From Kingella negevensis (GTDB taxonomy: Bacteria; Pseudomonadota; Gammaproteobacteria; Burkholderiales; Neisseriaceae), in the NCBI RefSeq assembly GCF_030177895.1, contig NZ_CP123448.1, positions 620,001 to 684,000 of the forward strand: 64,000 nucleotides of DNA. Reading direction: 5' to 3'. Numbering within the stretch: the first letter of the stretch is position 1; each line of letters opens with the position of its first letter. A program made the position numbers and the translations under genes. Shown here piece after piece: positions 1-9,090 of this stretch. The notes under the pieces are model-generated. The model was not told the DNA's origin. It saw only the letters and a program-made list of their open reading frames with translations, and did not search any database.

Positions 1-3000
1 TTATGCTTTCTCAATATTTACTAAAAAGGCTTTGTATTCTGGTGTTTGCGTATTGCAGTCGCCCACAAACGGTGTCAGCGAATTCACTAAAAACTGCTGT
101 TGCCCAGATACATTTTCCCAACCACCATGCAACGGAATACCGATTTGATGAACGGTTTTGCCGTTGATTGTCAAAGGTTTCACGCGTTTAGTAACCACAG
201 CGCGGACTTTTACCCAAGCACGTTTGCTGCTGATTTTTACCCAATCGCCTTTTTGAATGCCTTTTTCTTTTGCCAATTCTTCGCTGATTTCGCAGAATTG
301 TTCAGGCTGCCCAATCATCAACAATTTCACAGATTTCGTCCAGAATTGGAAATGTTCGGTCAAGCGGTAAGTGGTTGCCACATAAGGGAATTCTTCATGT
401 GTACCCACGCGGTCTTTCACGCTGTCAAACAAGCGCAAAGCTGGTGTGCGAACCACTTTCGGGTGCAATGGGTTCGTGCCGATTGGCGATTCCAAAGGCT
501 CGTAGTGTTCTGGGAATGGACCATCGACCATTTTGCGTTGGCAGAATAAACGTGCCACGCCTTCTTCATTCATAATAAATGGATTCATACCGCTATTTGG
601 AGCTTCGTCCGCTTTGAAGTCGGCAACGTCTGCCCCCACCCATTTTTTACCGTTCCATTCCACCAACACGCGGTTTTTATCCCACGGTTTGCCGCTTGGG
701 TCGCAAGATGCGCGGTTATACAGAATGCGGCGGTTGGCAGGCCATGCAAATGCCCATTTTGGCGTATTGCCCAAACCTGTGTCAGTGTTGTCGCGTCTGT
801 CCATTTGGTTGCCCGCTTCTGTCCACGAGCCTGAGAATACCCAGCAAGCACAAGATGTTGTGCCGTCATCGCGTAATTGTGAGAAGCCGCTTAACAATTC
901 GCCTTTTCTGCGAACGATATTGCCTTCTTCATCAGTCAAATCAGCTAATGCGTAACCATTTGACTCTTTTGCCATCTCTGCTGGTTTTGGTGCTTTCGGG
1001 TCTTTGTAATTCCAAGCCAGTTTGGTAATTGGCTCTGGGCATTTACCGCCTTCTTTTTCGTATAACGCTTTGATGCGTTGATACAATTCACCCAAAATAT
1101 CCAAGTCAGGCAATGATTCACCTTGTGGATCTGCCCCTGGGTGGTGCCATTGCAACCAACGAGAAGAGTTCACAATCGAGCCTTCTTCTTCTGCAAAGCA
1201 AGGAGTAGGCAGCCTGAAAACTTCTGTGGCGATTTTGCTTGGGTCAATATCGTGCGCTTCGCCGTGTTTTTCCCAGAAAGACGCGGTTTCTGTTTTCAAT
1301 GGGTCCATTACGACCATAAATTTCAATTTTGAAAACGCTTCGGTTACACGATGCGCATCAGGGAATGAACCTTGCGCGTTAAAGCCTTGAACCAGCAAGC
1401 CTTTCATTTTGCCTTGATACATGTCTTCTGTGATTTGCATCACGTCATACATTTTTTCGTATTTCGGCAGCATATCGTAGGCAAATTGATTTTCTTTAGT
1501 TGCGTAATCGCCGTAGAACCATTTGAGCAAACTTACCATGAATGCTGGTGTATTTTTCCAGTAATTCAACTGATTAGGTTGCAAGGCTTTAGGAGTCAAT
1601 TTGTCTAAATAATCTTGCAGCGTTGGGTGTGCTTTATCGTTTGGCAACGGAATGTAGCCTGGTAACGCGGTCGTCATCAGACCCAAATCCGTCAAACCTT
1701 GAATATTGGAGTGTCCGCGCAAGGCGTTAATGCCGCCACCAGCCATACCCATATTACCCAGCAACAGTTGAACCATTGCCATGGTACGGATAATTTGTGC
1801 GCCGTAAGTGTGTTGCGTCCAGCCCAATGCGTACAGCACTGTACCTGCTTTATCAGGCGCAGACGTTTCGCCCCACGCTTCTGCCACTTTCAAGAAATCT
1901 TCTTTTGACGTGCCGCAAATGGTGGTCATCATATCCAGCGTGTAGCGTGAATAATGTTTTTTCATCATTTGGAACACGCAACGTGGGTCTTTCAACGTTG
2001 GGTCGGTTTTTGCAAAACCTTTTTCGTCCAGCTCGTAGAACCAGCTTGATTGGTCGTAAAAACCAGCGTGTTTATTGCTTTCAGGCTGCCCTACTGCGCC
2101 AGAGAACAAGCCTTCGTTAAAATCAAAATCTTTGTGAACAATGAAAGATGCATTGGTATAATTTTTCACATAATCCCATTGGATTTTATCGTTTTCAATT
2201 AACCAATTAATCAGTGCGCCCAAAAAGGCAATATCAGAACCTGCGCGAATCGGCGCGTAAAAATCCGCCACCGCGGCAGTACGGTTGAAACGTGGGTCTA
2301 CCACAAATAATTTTGTGCCTTTGCGCTTTTTCGATTCAATCACCCATTTGAAACCAACAGGGTGCGCTTCGGCAGCATTACCGCCCATCACCATAATGAA
2401 ATCGGCGTTTTGAATATCAACAAAAGAGTTAGTCATCGCGCCACGACCAAAGCTCGGCGCGAGACCTGCCACGGTAGGGCCATGACACACACGCGCTTGC
2501 GTATCCAGCGCAACAATCCCCAAGGCACGCGCAAATTTCACGGTCAAAATCCCCGTTTCATTTGACGATGCCGAAGCCGCCAACATACCCAGCGTTTCCG
2601 TACGGTTTACGGTAACACCAGCTGCGTTTTTCTCTTGGAAAGACGCATCGCGTTCATCTTTAATATGGCGAGCGATACGGTCCAACGCTTCGTCCCAAGA
2701 AATGCGTTTCCACTCGTTGGAATTTGGCTCACGCACTTCTGGATACTGCACACGGTTTGGACTGTTCACAAAATCAATCGAAGACGCGCCTTTTGGACAC
2801 AACGAACCACGCGAAACTGGGTGGTCTGGGTCGCCTTCGATGTGGAAAATTTTGCGTTTGGCATTTTTTGCGCCGTCGCCCATGCTGTAAAGCAAGGTAC
2901 CGCAGCCAACTGAGCAGTAGGTGCAGTTGTTGCGGGCTTCTGAAGCGCGAGAGAGTTTATATTGACGAACTTCTGCAAATGCAGCGGTTGGCATCATACC

Positions 3001-3072
3001 AACGGCGGCGAGCGTAGTCGCGCCAGCACCTGCAGCAGTTACCTTGAAGAACTGCCGTCTGGTTACGTTCAT
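1..3072 (-). CDS. fdnG: Formate dehydrogenase large (catalytic) subunit, cysteine form
   Basis: This is the molybdopterin catalytic subunit of a membrane-anchored, periplasm-facing formate dehydrogenase (FDH-N/FDH-O type), which oxidises formate and passes electrons to the quinone pool. The N-terminus has a twin-arginine signal (TRRQFFK, then an Ala-rich stretch to about residue 33). A [4Fe-4S] ligand set follows: C50, C53, C57 and C92. The active-site segment reads ARVCHGPT with C196, where E. coli FdnG has selenocysteine, so this is a Cys enzyme read without UGA recoding. At 1023 residues it is close to full family length. The TAA stop is at the very edge of the window, so the expected iron-sulfur and cytochrome subunits would lie outside. 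FDH-N versus FDH-O cannot be separated from this gene alone. Confidence 0.95.
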   Translation of the reverse strand: MNVTRRQFFKVTAAGAGATTLAAVGMMPTAAFAEVRQYKLSRASEARNNCTYCSVGCGTLLYSMGDGAKNAKRKIFHIEGDPDHPVSRGSLCPKGASSIDFVNSPNRVQYPEVREPNSNEWKRISWDEALDRIARHIKDERDASFQEKNAAGVTVNRTETLGMLAASASSNETGILTVKFARALGIVALDTQARVCHGPTVAGLAPSFGRGAMTNSFVDIQNADFIMVMGGNAAEAHPVGFKWVIESKKRKGTKLFVVDPRFNRTAAVADFYAPIRAGSDIAFLGALINWLIENDKIQWDYVKNYTNASFIVHKDFDFNEGLFSGAVGQPESNKHAGFYDQSSWFYELDEKGFAKTDPTLKDPRCVFQMMKKHYSRYTLDMMTTICGTSKEDFLKVAEAWGETSAPDKAGTVLYALGWTQHTYGAQIIRTMAMVQLLLGNMGMAGGGINALRGHSNIQGLTDLGLMTTALPGYIPLPNDKAHPTLQDYLDKLTPKALQPNQLNYWKNTPAFMVSLLKWFYGDYATKENQFAYDMLPKYEKMYDVMQITEDMYQGKMKGLLVQGFNAQGSFPDAHRVTEAFSKLKFMVVMDPLKTETASFWEKHGEAHDIDPSKIATEVFRLPTPCFAEEEGSIVNSSRWLQWHHPGADPQGESLPDLDILGELYQRIKALYEKEGGKCPEPITKLAWNYKDPKAPKPAEMAKESNGYALADLTDEEGNIVRRKGELLSGFSQLRDDGTTSCACWVFSGSWTEAGNQMDRRDNTDTGLGNTPKWAFAWPANRRILYNRASCDPSGKPWDKNRVLVEWNGKKWVGADVADFKADEAPNSGMNPFIMNEEGVARLFCQRKMVDGPFPEHYEPLESPIGTNPLHPKVVRTPALRLFDSVKDRVGTHEEFPYVATTYRLTEHFQFWTKSVKLLMIGQPEQFCEISEELAKEKGIQKGDWVKISSKRAWVKVRAVVTKRVKPLTINGKTVHQIGIPLHGGWENVSGQQQFLVNSLTPFVGDCNTQTPEYKAFLVNIEKA

Positions 3073-3406
3073 GATGTGTTCCTTTTATTCTTGACAAGGT
3101 TGTAGCGAATTAACTTCAAAGGGAGACTTTCGCCAGTTTTATGTAATATTACTACATACTCTATATGTGCTTTGTTTTGCTTTGAATTCAATTCACTATT
3201 TTTTCAGGCTACCTGAAATGTTAAGATTTTTGATAGTGGTTTTTAAGATTTATTTATTTTTCCATTATACGCCTGTTATTCCTCAAAATAAGTATTCAGG
3301 AGGATAGGCGTGAATAATGCTTTGTATTTAATTAAGCGAATTTGTAACATTAATTCAGAAGACAGATAAAAAACTAATTCCTTTGTAGTAGGAGATTACA
3401 AAGAAA
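3073..3406. other. Intergenic stretch without a gene
   Basis: This AT-rich spacer separates two leftward genes and should hold the promoter of the formate dehydrogenase operon. No convincing FNR-type TTGAT-N4-ATCAA site is visible. The only clear element is one uptake-sequence variant near 3203-3220 with the core AGGCTACCTGAA, the form associated with Eikenella rather than the form common elsewhere in this window. Confidence 0.5.
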
Positions 3407-3445
3407 AAGCGTTCAAATTTCCCATTTATAGAAATTTGAACGCTT
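3407..3445 (-). terminator. Rho-independent terminator of dacA
   Basis: A perfect 14-bp stem (AAGCGTTCAAATTT paired with AAATTTGAACGCTT) closes an 11-nt loop just past the dacA stop codon. On the minus strand it is followed by a T-rich run. Unlike most terminators in this window it is not built from uptake sequences. Confidence 0.8.
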
Positions 3446-3455
3446 GAGTTAATTT

Positions 3456-4697
3456 TCAGGCTGCTTTAGAAGTATCATCAGAGAAAATCGCTTTAAACCA
3501 CAGCGCAATCCCGTCCCAAATCCGACCAAAGAAACCCGCTTCCTCAACTGCTTTCAGTGCCACAACAGGCTGTTCAGCAATCACATTATCGCCGTCCATC
3601 ACTTTTAAGACACCTAGCTGCTGCCCTGCTTTCACAGGAGCCAAAATCGGTTGTTGCGTTTCCAAAACCGTTTGGATTTGCTCACCCTGACCTTGCGGAA
3701 CAGTTACAAACGCGTCTTTCAAAAAGCCAATTTCCGCTTCACTTACTGCGCCTTTATACACGCGCACTTTTTTGATGACTTGACCTGAAGCGTAAATCTT
3801 TTGGGTGTTAAAGCTATTCAAAGCATAGTTCAACAATTTACTGCTTTCAGTCGCACGTGTTTCAGAGCTTGCCGTACCCACCACCACGCTCAACACTCGG
3901 CGACCGTTGCGTTTGCTAGAAGCAATCAAGTTGTAACCTGCGCTATTAGTATGACCTGTTTTCAAGCCGTCCACATTTGGGTCGCGAAACAACAGTAAAT
4001 TGCGGTTTTGCTGTGTAATATTGTTATACGAGAATGATTTAATCGAGTAAATCGGGTAATACTGCGGATAATCACGAATAATAGCCGCAGACAAAGTTGC
4101 CAAATCCGTTACCGTGGTTAAATGTGTTTTACCAGGCAAACCCGTTGAATTCTCAAAATGCGTGTGGTTCATACCCAAGCGTTTCGCTTCCGCGTTCATC
4201 AACACCGCAAAACCTTGCTCACTGCCGCCAATCGCTTCTGCCAACGTAACCGCTGCATCATTGCCCGATTGCACAATCAAGCCTTTTACCAAATCGCTCA
4301 CGCTGGCAGGTTTGCCCACTGCCAAGAACATACGCGAACCTTCCATTTTCCAGCCGCGTTCTGAAACCGTGAGCATTTGTTTTGGTTTTAGTTTGCCCTC
4401 TTCCAACGCCTTGAACGTCAAATAAGCTGTCATCAATTTAGTCAGCGAAGCAGGTTCAATTTGTTGCTCTGGATTTTTAGACGCAATCACTTGTTTACTT
4501 TGCAAATCCATTACCAAATAAGCAGTTGCTGCAATTTCAGGCAATTTATTGGTATTTTTGGCGACCATAGGCGCAGAAGCTGTTTTAGTGGCTGTTTTGT
4601 CATCTTTTTTAGCTGGCGCAGACGCAGGTGCTGCCCAAACCATGCTCTGACCGCTCAACAAAGCCACCAAAGTAAAAATGGAAATTAATTTTTTCAT
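3456..4697 (-). CDS. dacA: D-alanyl-D-alanine carboxypeptidase (PBP5/6 family)
   Basis: This is a low-molecular-weight penicillin-binding protein that removes the terminal D-Ala from peptidoglycan pentapeptides in the periplasm. A signal peptide (MKKLISIFTLVALLSGQSM..) is followed by an Ala/Lys/Thr-rich linker. All three catalytic motifs are present: S84-L-T-K87, S144-G-N and K246-T-G. The region after about residue 300 fits the PBP5 C-terminal beta domain, and the last segment (GFFGRIWDGIALWFKAIF) fits an amphipathic membrane anchor. The final two codons and the stop (AA-stop) are supplied by an uptake sequence. It is divergent from ilvA. The exact dacA/dacC paralogue name is uncertain. Confidence 0.93.
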   Translation of the reverse strand: MKKLISIFTLVALLSGQSMVWAAPASAPAKKDDKTATKTASAPMVAKNTNKLPEIAATAYLVMDLQSKQVIASKNPEQQIEPASLTKLMTAYLTFKALEEGKLKPKQMLTVSERGWKMEGSRMFLAVGKPASVSDLVKGLIVQSGNDAAVTLAEAIGGSEQGFAVLMNAEAKRLGMNHTHFENSTGLPGKTHLTTVTDLATLSAAIIRDYPQYYPIYSIKSFSYNNITQQNRNLLLFRDPNVDGLKTGHTNSAGYNLIASSKRNGRRVLSVVVGTASSETRATESSKLLNYALNSFNTQKIYASGQVIKKVRVYKGAVSEAEIGFLKDAFVTVPQGQGEQIQTVLETQQPILAPVKAGQQLGVLKVMDGDNVIAEQPVVALKAVEEAGFFGRIWDGIALWFKAIFSDDTSKAA

Positions 4698-4940
4698 TAT
4701 AAAAACTCGTTAATTTAAAACTTCGTAAACCCGAAAAAACATTTTTCAGGCTGCATTTTATCAATGCGTAAAAACGCGCAATTATACGCATAAATGCACG
4801 GTTTGCGGATAATCGCAGCCTGAGAAATCGTAAAACATACTTTCAGGCTGCATTTTGTAAAGTTTCGTCAGTTAAACGTTTGCACTGACGCAGTCTAAGG
4901 TTTAAAGTTACACCTTTCTTTGTAAACTTTATCAACCGCC
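4698..4940. other. Divergent promoter region between dacA and ilvA
   Basis: A 243-bp spacer lies between two divergently transcribed genes and must hold both promoters. A TATAAT-like hexamer reads on the minus strand at 4781-4786, but the matching -35 is poor. Two uptake sequences lie at about 4746-4755 and 4841-4852. No coding sequence, leader peptide or attenuator is seen ahead of ilvA. Confidence 0.4.
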
Positions 4941-6473
4941 ATGAATACCCAAAAATTCCCCGAATACCACGATTACCTCACACGCATTCTCACTTCATCA
5001 GTTTACGATGTCGCCATTGAAACCCCACTGGACACCGCCGCCAATCTCTCTCGCCGCCTGAACAACAAAATCTATCTCAAACGCGAAGACTTACAACCCG
5101 TGTTTTCCTTCAAAATTCGCGGCGCGTACAACAAAATGGCAAAACTGCCCGAAGAACTTTTGAAAAAAGGCGTGATTACCGCCAGCGCAGGCAACCACGC
5201 CCAAGGTGTCGCAATGTCCGCGCAAAAACTCGGTTGCCAAGCCACCATTGTGATGCCCGAAACCACGCCGCAAATCAAAGTTGATGCTGTCAAAGCACGC
5301 GGCGGCAATGTTGTGTTAGCAGGCGTTTCATATAACGATGCCTACGACCACGCCATGAAACTCGTCGCCGAAAGCGGTTTAACCTACATTCCCCCATTTG
5401 ATGACCCAGACGTGATTGCAGGACAAGGCACAATCGGCATGGAAATCGTCCGCCAACACGCCAAACCCATTCACGCCATTTTCGTACCCATTGGCGGCGG
5501 CGGCATGGCAGCAGGCGTTGCCGCATTTATCAAACTCGTCCGCCCCGAAATTAAAGTGATTGGCGTGCAAACCAACGACAGTTGCGCCATGAAAGTGTCC
5601 ATTGCCGCAGGAAAACGAGTGGAACTCAAAGACGTGGGCTTATTCGCAGACGGAACAGCCGTGAAATTAGTGAGCGAAGAAACCTTCCGCCTGTGCCGCG
5701 ATTTATTGGACGACATCATCACCGTGGATACAGACGCAGTTTGCGGCGCACTCAAAGACATTTTTGACGACACACGCAGCATTTGCGAACCGTCAGGCGC
5801 ACTCGCGTTAGCTGGGCTGAAAACCTACGTTGCCAAAAACAACTTGCGCGAAGAAACCCTAATCGCCGTTACATCGGGCGCAAACATGAACTTCCACCGC
5901 CTGCGCCACGTTTCCGAACGCAGCGAATTGGGCGAAAACAACGAAGCCATTTTCGCCGTGTCCATTCCTGAACGCGCAGGCAGCTTCCGCAACTTCATCA
6001 ACATCATGGCAGAACGCAACATCACCGAGTTTAACTACCGCTACGGCGATGATGATGTCGCGCACATTTTTGTGGGCTTGCAAACCGCAGGCGCAGCCGA
6101 CACCGCCACCATTCGCGCCAATTTAGATGCCGCGCAGTTGCCCAACATTGATTTGAGCAACGATGAAATGGCAAAAGTGCATTTGCGCTACATGGTTGGC
6201 GGACGCTCGCCCAAAGTGCAAAACGAACGCCTGATTAGTTTTGAGTTCCCAGAACGCCCCAAAGCCTTGGCTAAGTTCCTGAATAATATGCAAAGCGACT
6301 GGAATATTACGCTGTTCCACTATCGCAACCACGGCGCAGATTACGGGCGTGTGTTGGTTGGAATTGACGTGCCACAAGCTGATAACGCCGCATTTGCAGC
6401 GTTTTTGGACGGACTGGGTTATGCGTTTGAAGAGCAGACTCAGAATGCGGCTTATCAACTATTCTTGAAATGA
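4941..6473 (+). CDS. ilvA: Biosynthetic threonine ammonia-lyase (threonine dehydratase)
   Basis: This PLP enzyme deaminates L-threonine to 2-oxobutanoate, the first committed step to isoleucine. The PLP lysine is K58 in the motif FKIRGAYNK. The phosphate-binding glycine loop reads PIGGGGMAAG near residue 185. The N-terminal catalytic domain (about 1-320) is followed by two ACT-like regulatory halves (about 330-410 and 420-505), which is the architecture of the isoleucine-inhibited biosynthetic enzyme rather than the short catabolic one. At 510 residues it matches the family. No other ilv gene is adjacent, so it appears to be a single-gene unit. Confidence 0.96.
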   Translation: MNTQKFPEYHDYLTRILTSSVYDVAIETPLDTAANLSRRLNNKIYLKREDLQPVFSFKIRGAYNKMAKLPEELLKKGVITASAGNHAQGVAMSAQKLGCQATIVMPETTPQIKVDAVKARGGNVVLAGVSYNDAYDHAMKLVAESGLTYIPPFDDPDVIAGQGTIGMEIVRQHAKPIHAIFVPIGGGGMAAGVAAFIKLVRPEIKVIGVQTNDSCAMKVSIAAGKRVELKDVGLFADGTAVKLVSEETFRLCRDLLDDIITVDTDAVCGALKDIFDDTRSICEPSGALALAGLKTYVAKNNLREETLIAVTSGANMNFHRLRHVSERSELGENNEAIFAVSIPERAGSFRNFINIMAERNITEFNYRYGDDDVAHIFVGLQTAGAADTATIRANLDAAQLPNIDLSNDEMAKVHLRYMVGGRSPKVQNERLISFEFPERPKALAKFLNNMQSDWNITLFHYRNHGADYGRVLVGIDVPQADNAAFAAFLDGLGYAFEEQTQNAAYQLFLK

Positions 6474-6489
6474 TTTTTTGCAAAATCGT

Positions 6490-6561
6490 GTAGGTCGGGC
6501 AGACTCGCCCGACAAATCTTTTTAAATTTAACGGAAATGTCGGGCTGTCAGCCCGACCTAC
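6490..6561. repeat. REPIN-like inverted pair of GTAG-headed hairpins
   Basis: Two small imperfect hairpins face each other. Each begins with GTAG on its own strand and has the core GTCGGGC..GCCCGAC. The left unit starts GTAGGTCGGG at 6490 and the right unit ends CCCGACCTAC at 6561. The head tetranucleotide, the short palindrome and the inverted doublet match the definition of REPINs. Related copies are at 25085, 35785 and 16545. Confidence 0.7.
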
Positions 6562-6592
6562 GATAAGCATTTTAATTTCGCTAAAAAATCTA

Positions 6593-6640
6593 TTTTCAGG
6601 CTGCGTTTTAAAGAAGTAATACAAATGCAGCCTGAAAAAA
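6593..6640 (+). terminator. Inverted uptake-sequence pair after ilvA
   Basis: TTTTCAGGCTGC at 6593-6604 pairs with GCAGCCTGAAAA at 6627-6638 across a 22-nt loop, followed by A residues. The long loop makes it a weaker terminator than the other uptake-sequence hairpins in this window. Confidence 0.45.
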
Positions 6641-6653
6641 TAAAAGGATAACC

Positions 6654-7346
6654 ATGCCCCTAGAAACTAACCGCCAACACGTTCTCGCCCAAATCCGCAC
6701 CGCCGAAGCCACCGCCCACCGCGTTTCAGGCAGCGTGCAACTCATCGCCGTCAGCAAAACTTTCCCTGCGGACGACATTCGCACACTCTATCAACACGGA
6801 CAGCGCGATTTCGGCGAAAACTATATTCAAGAATGGCACAACAAAACCCAAACCCTCGCCGACTGCCCTGAAATCCAATGGCACATTATCGGACACGTCC
6901 AATCCAACAAAAGCCGCCCCGTTGCCGAACACGCCCATTGGCTACACACATTAGACCGTACTAAATTAGCCCAACGATTAAGCGAACAACGCCCCGACAA
7001 TCTGCCCGATTTGCAAGTATTGATTGAAATCAACATCGCCAACGAAGCCGCCAAACACGGCATCGCACCCGAAGAATTGCTGCCATTGGCGCGAATCATT
7101 GTCGCGTTGCCAAAACTCAATTTGCGCGGCTTGATGTGCGTGGCGCAAGCAGACGCAGATGAAACCAAATTACGCCGTCAGTTCAGCCAAATGCAAGACT
7201 TGTTGGCGGAATTGCAAACCGTTGCGCCACAAGCGGACACGTTGTCTATGGGCATGAGCTCGGATATGGCAATCGCGATTGAATGCGGCGCAACTATGGT
7301 GCGCGTAGGCAGCGCGATTTTTGGAAAACGAGATTATGCAAAATAA
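6654..7346 (+). CDS. yggS: YggS/PLPBP-family pyridoxal phosphate homeostasis protein
   Basis: This is a single-domain, PLP-binding alanine-racemase-fold protein without known catalytic turnover. Homologues buffer cellular PLP and affect amino-acid pools. The PLP lysine is K35 in AVSKTFP, followed by the family signatures FGENYIQE, HIGHVQSNK and SMGMSSDMAIAIECG near the C-terminus. At 230 residues it is full length. An AAGGA ribosome-binding site precedes the ATG. It stands alone, bounded by uptake-sequence hairpins on both sides. Confidence 0.93.
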   Translation: MPLETNRQHVLAQIRTAEATAHRVSGSVQLIAVSKTFPADDIRTLYQHGQRDFGENYIQEWHNKTQTLADCPEIQWHIIGHVQSNKSRPVAEHAHWLHTLDRTKLAQRLSEQRPDNLPDLQVLIEINIANEAAKHGIAPEELLPLARIIVALPKLNLRGLMCVAQADADETKLRRQFSQMQDLLAELQTVAPQADTLSMGMSSDMAIAIECGATMVRVGSAIFGKRDYAK

Positions 7347-7385
7347 TTTTCAGGCTGCGTTTAAATATCGCAGCCTGAAAAAAAA
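7347..7385 (+). terminator. Uptake-sequence terminator after yggS
   Basis: TTTTCAGGCTGCG at 7347-7359 pairs with CGCAGCCTGAAAA at 7369-7381 around a short loop. The hairpin starts directly after the stop codon. Confidence 0.65.
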
Positions 7386-7415
7386 CTCCAATCTTTCAAA
7401 TCAGTAAACAGACAA

Positions 7416-8627
7416 ATGAACACTCAAACAAAATCAAAATTTCAACGCAGCATCAAAGCATCGCTGCCTATTATGACGGGTATTGTCCCTTTCGGTTTAT
7501 GGTAAATTCAAAATAAAATAGTACAATTCTAATTTTATCTTTAAGGTCATAAAATGGCATATTTAATTGATTTACGAGAAAAAGCATTAACTTGTTACAA
7601 GCAATATAGCAATGCAAGTAAAGCTGCCAAAACCTATGGTATCTCAAGAAATACGCTTTACCTTTGGATTAGATTAGAAGAACAAACAGGTAGCCTGAAA
7701 CATCAAGTCTCAAAGGGCAAAATGCCACTAAATTGGATACGCAAGCACTCAAACAATATATTGAACAAAATCCTGATGCTTATCTCTATGAAATGGCTGA
7801 GATGTTTAGTTGCTCCCGCTTGCACCTTATTCGCCTGAATGAAATCCAATAGAAAAAACATGGGCAAATATTAAGAAATATATGCGTTCAATTTTGCCTA
7901 GTTATGATAATTTCACAGATGTGTTACTGGTCCTATTTTTATTTTAATTAATTATAATTTTAGGCGCACAAGCAGGTCAAAAAGGCATGAGCGTTTTGGA
8001 AACATGCATGATGATGGGACTGAACTTCGCTGGCAGTTCAGAATTTGCCGCCGTGGGTTTGTGGGCGTCGCTCTTACCTATTGTGATGATTATCGCGATG
8101 ACGGCGATGATTAACAGCCGCCATATTTTAATGGGCGCGGCGTTTGTGCCGTATTTGCGTGAAATGCCGTTGCGCAAGGTGTTGCCTGCACTGTTTGTGA
8201 TGGTTGATGAAAGCTGGGCGATGGGCATTGCTGATGCGAAAAAGCGCGAACAGGAAGGTTTGCCGCCGTTTAGTTATCCTTATTATTTGGGGAGTGCGCT
8301 GACCTTGTGGGTGTTTTGGGTGTCGTGCGGTTTTATCGGCTCGCTGATTGGCCCGATGTTGGGCGACGTGCCTAAATTCGGCTTTAGCATGACGTTTCCA
8401 GCCGTGTTTTTGGTGCTGATTCGCGGAATGTGGCACGGTTTTCAGGCTGCGATTCCGCGCCTGCCTGCGTGTTAATCGCCGTGATTGCGCCGCATTTCGT
8501 TTCCGACAAACCGCACGAATTGATTTCGCTCGCGCTCACTTTATTTATGGCATCGCGGTTTTCTATGTTGCCGACTGTGTTGGTTGCTGTGGTGTCTTCG
8601 GGGATTTTGGGCTATTTGATGTCCTAA
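7416..8627 (+). pseudogene. azlC: azlC-azlD branched-chain amino acid exporter, disrupted remnant
   Basis: The 5' part (from ATG 7416) encodes ...SLPIMTGIVPFGLW and then stops at an inserted IS630-like element. Homology resumes at about 7960 with ILGAQAGQKGMSVLE and continues as a typical AzlC membrane protein to RGMWHGFQAA. There an uptake sequence sits at an apparent deletion joint, and the frame ends at 8475. In the next frame a C-terminal AzlD piece follows (CVLIAVIAPHFVSDKPH..., ending at 8627). AzlC and AzlD together form a branched-chain amino acid exporter. Here azlC is split by the insertion, and the azlC 3' end plus the azlD 5' end are missing, so the locus is dead twice over. Boundaries are approximate. 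Confidence 0.8.
7502..7951 (+). mobile_element. IS630-family element, internally deleted copy
   Basis: The left end (AATTCAAAATAAAATAGTAC) is identical, apart from one base, to the left end of the copy at about 34163, and an imperfect inverted copy lies near 7930-7950. It interrupts azlC next to a TA, the target of this family. The transposase starts at 7554 (MAYLIDLREKALTCYKQYS, a helix-turn-helix domain) and frameshifts near 7715. The catalytic core is deleted. The C-terminal piece PYSPE-stop-NPIEKTWANIKKYM is still readable at about 7826-7880. It cannot encode a working transposase. Confidence 0.8.
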
Positions 8628-8775
8628 CCTGCAAAACAACTTTATTTCAAAAAATAAAAAATACAGCATTAAAAATTATTTCAGGATACATTTTTTTTAA
8701 AATAATTGCGTTATTGTCTTTTTAAAGTTATCCAAAAAGTATTTTCTATCATTTCAAAATGCAGCCTGAAAAGCA

Positions 8776-8804
8776 TTGTAAACAGATTGTAAAGCTGCCA
8801 TAAT
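8776..8804 (+). promoter_or_regulatory. Candidate sigma-70 promoter for the 8837 gene and tkt
   Basis: A -35 hexamer TTGTAA (8776-8781) and a -10 hexamer CATAAT (8799-8804) are separated by 17 bp. They lie about 30 bp ahead of the small membrane-protein gene and follow an uptake sequence at 8761-8770. Confidence 0.5.
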
Positions 8805-8836
8805 CAAATTTCTTTCCTATTTAAGTAGGTGCAGTT

Positions 8837-9055
8837 ATGAATAGGTTCACACGCTGGTTCAAACAATGTTGGAATCATTGGCTAACACAGGGGATTTTTA
8901 CTATTTATTGTATCCATGCCATGTTTCCGACATTAAAAGGATTGATGATTGCCACTTTTGCTATTGTTTTAGCAATAATCATTTTGCTGTTAAGAGACGG
9001 TATTCATTGGTTTAAAACAAAAAACAATAGCAAATCAGGCAGCCTGAAATCATGA
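8837..9055 (+). CDS. Small single-pass membrane protein of unknown function
   Basis: I do not recognise this 72-residue protein. It has a basic, aromatic N-terminus ([15 protein letters not shown]), one strong membrane segment (about residues 36-54, [17 protein letters not shown]) and a Lys-rich tail ending SGSLKS. The SGSLK is an uptake sequence read in frame, so the C-terminus is partly uptake DNA. It has a plausible promoter and ends 35 bp before tkt, which suggests cotranscription. It could alternatively be non-coding leader DNA, but the length and hydropathy argue for a real gene. Confidence 0.55.
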   Translation: MNRFTRWFKQCWNHWLTQGIFTIYCIHAMFPTLKGLMIATFAIVLAIIILLLRDGIHWFKTKNNSKSGSLKS

Positions 9056-9090
9056 CACACTTTTTAATCACTCAACGCAAAGGACAAATT

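Noticed and set aside
9052..9090. Earlier start for transketolase
   Set aside because: It would overlap the preceding gene and add 13 residues absent from the family; ATG 9091 has a ribosome site.
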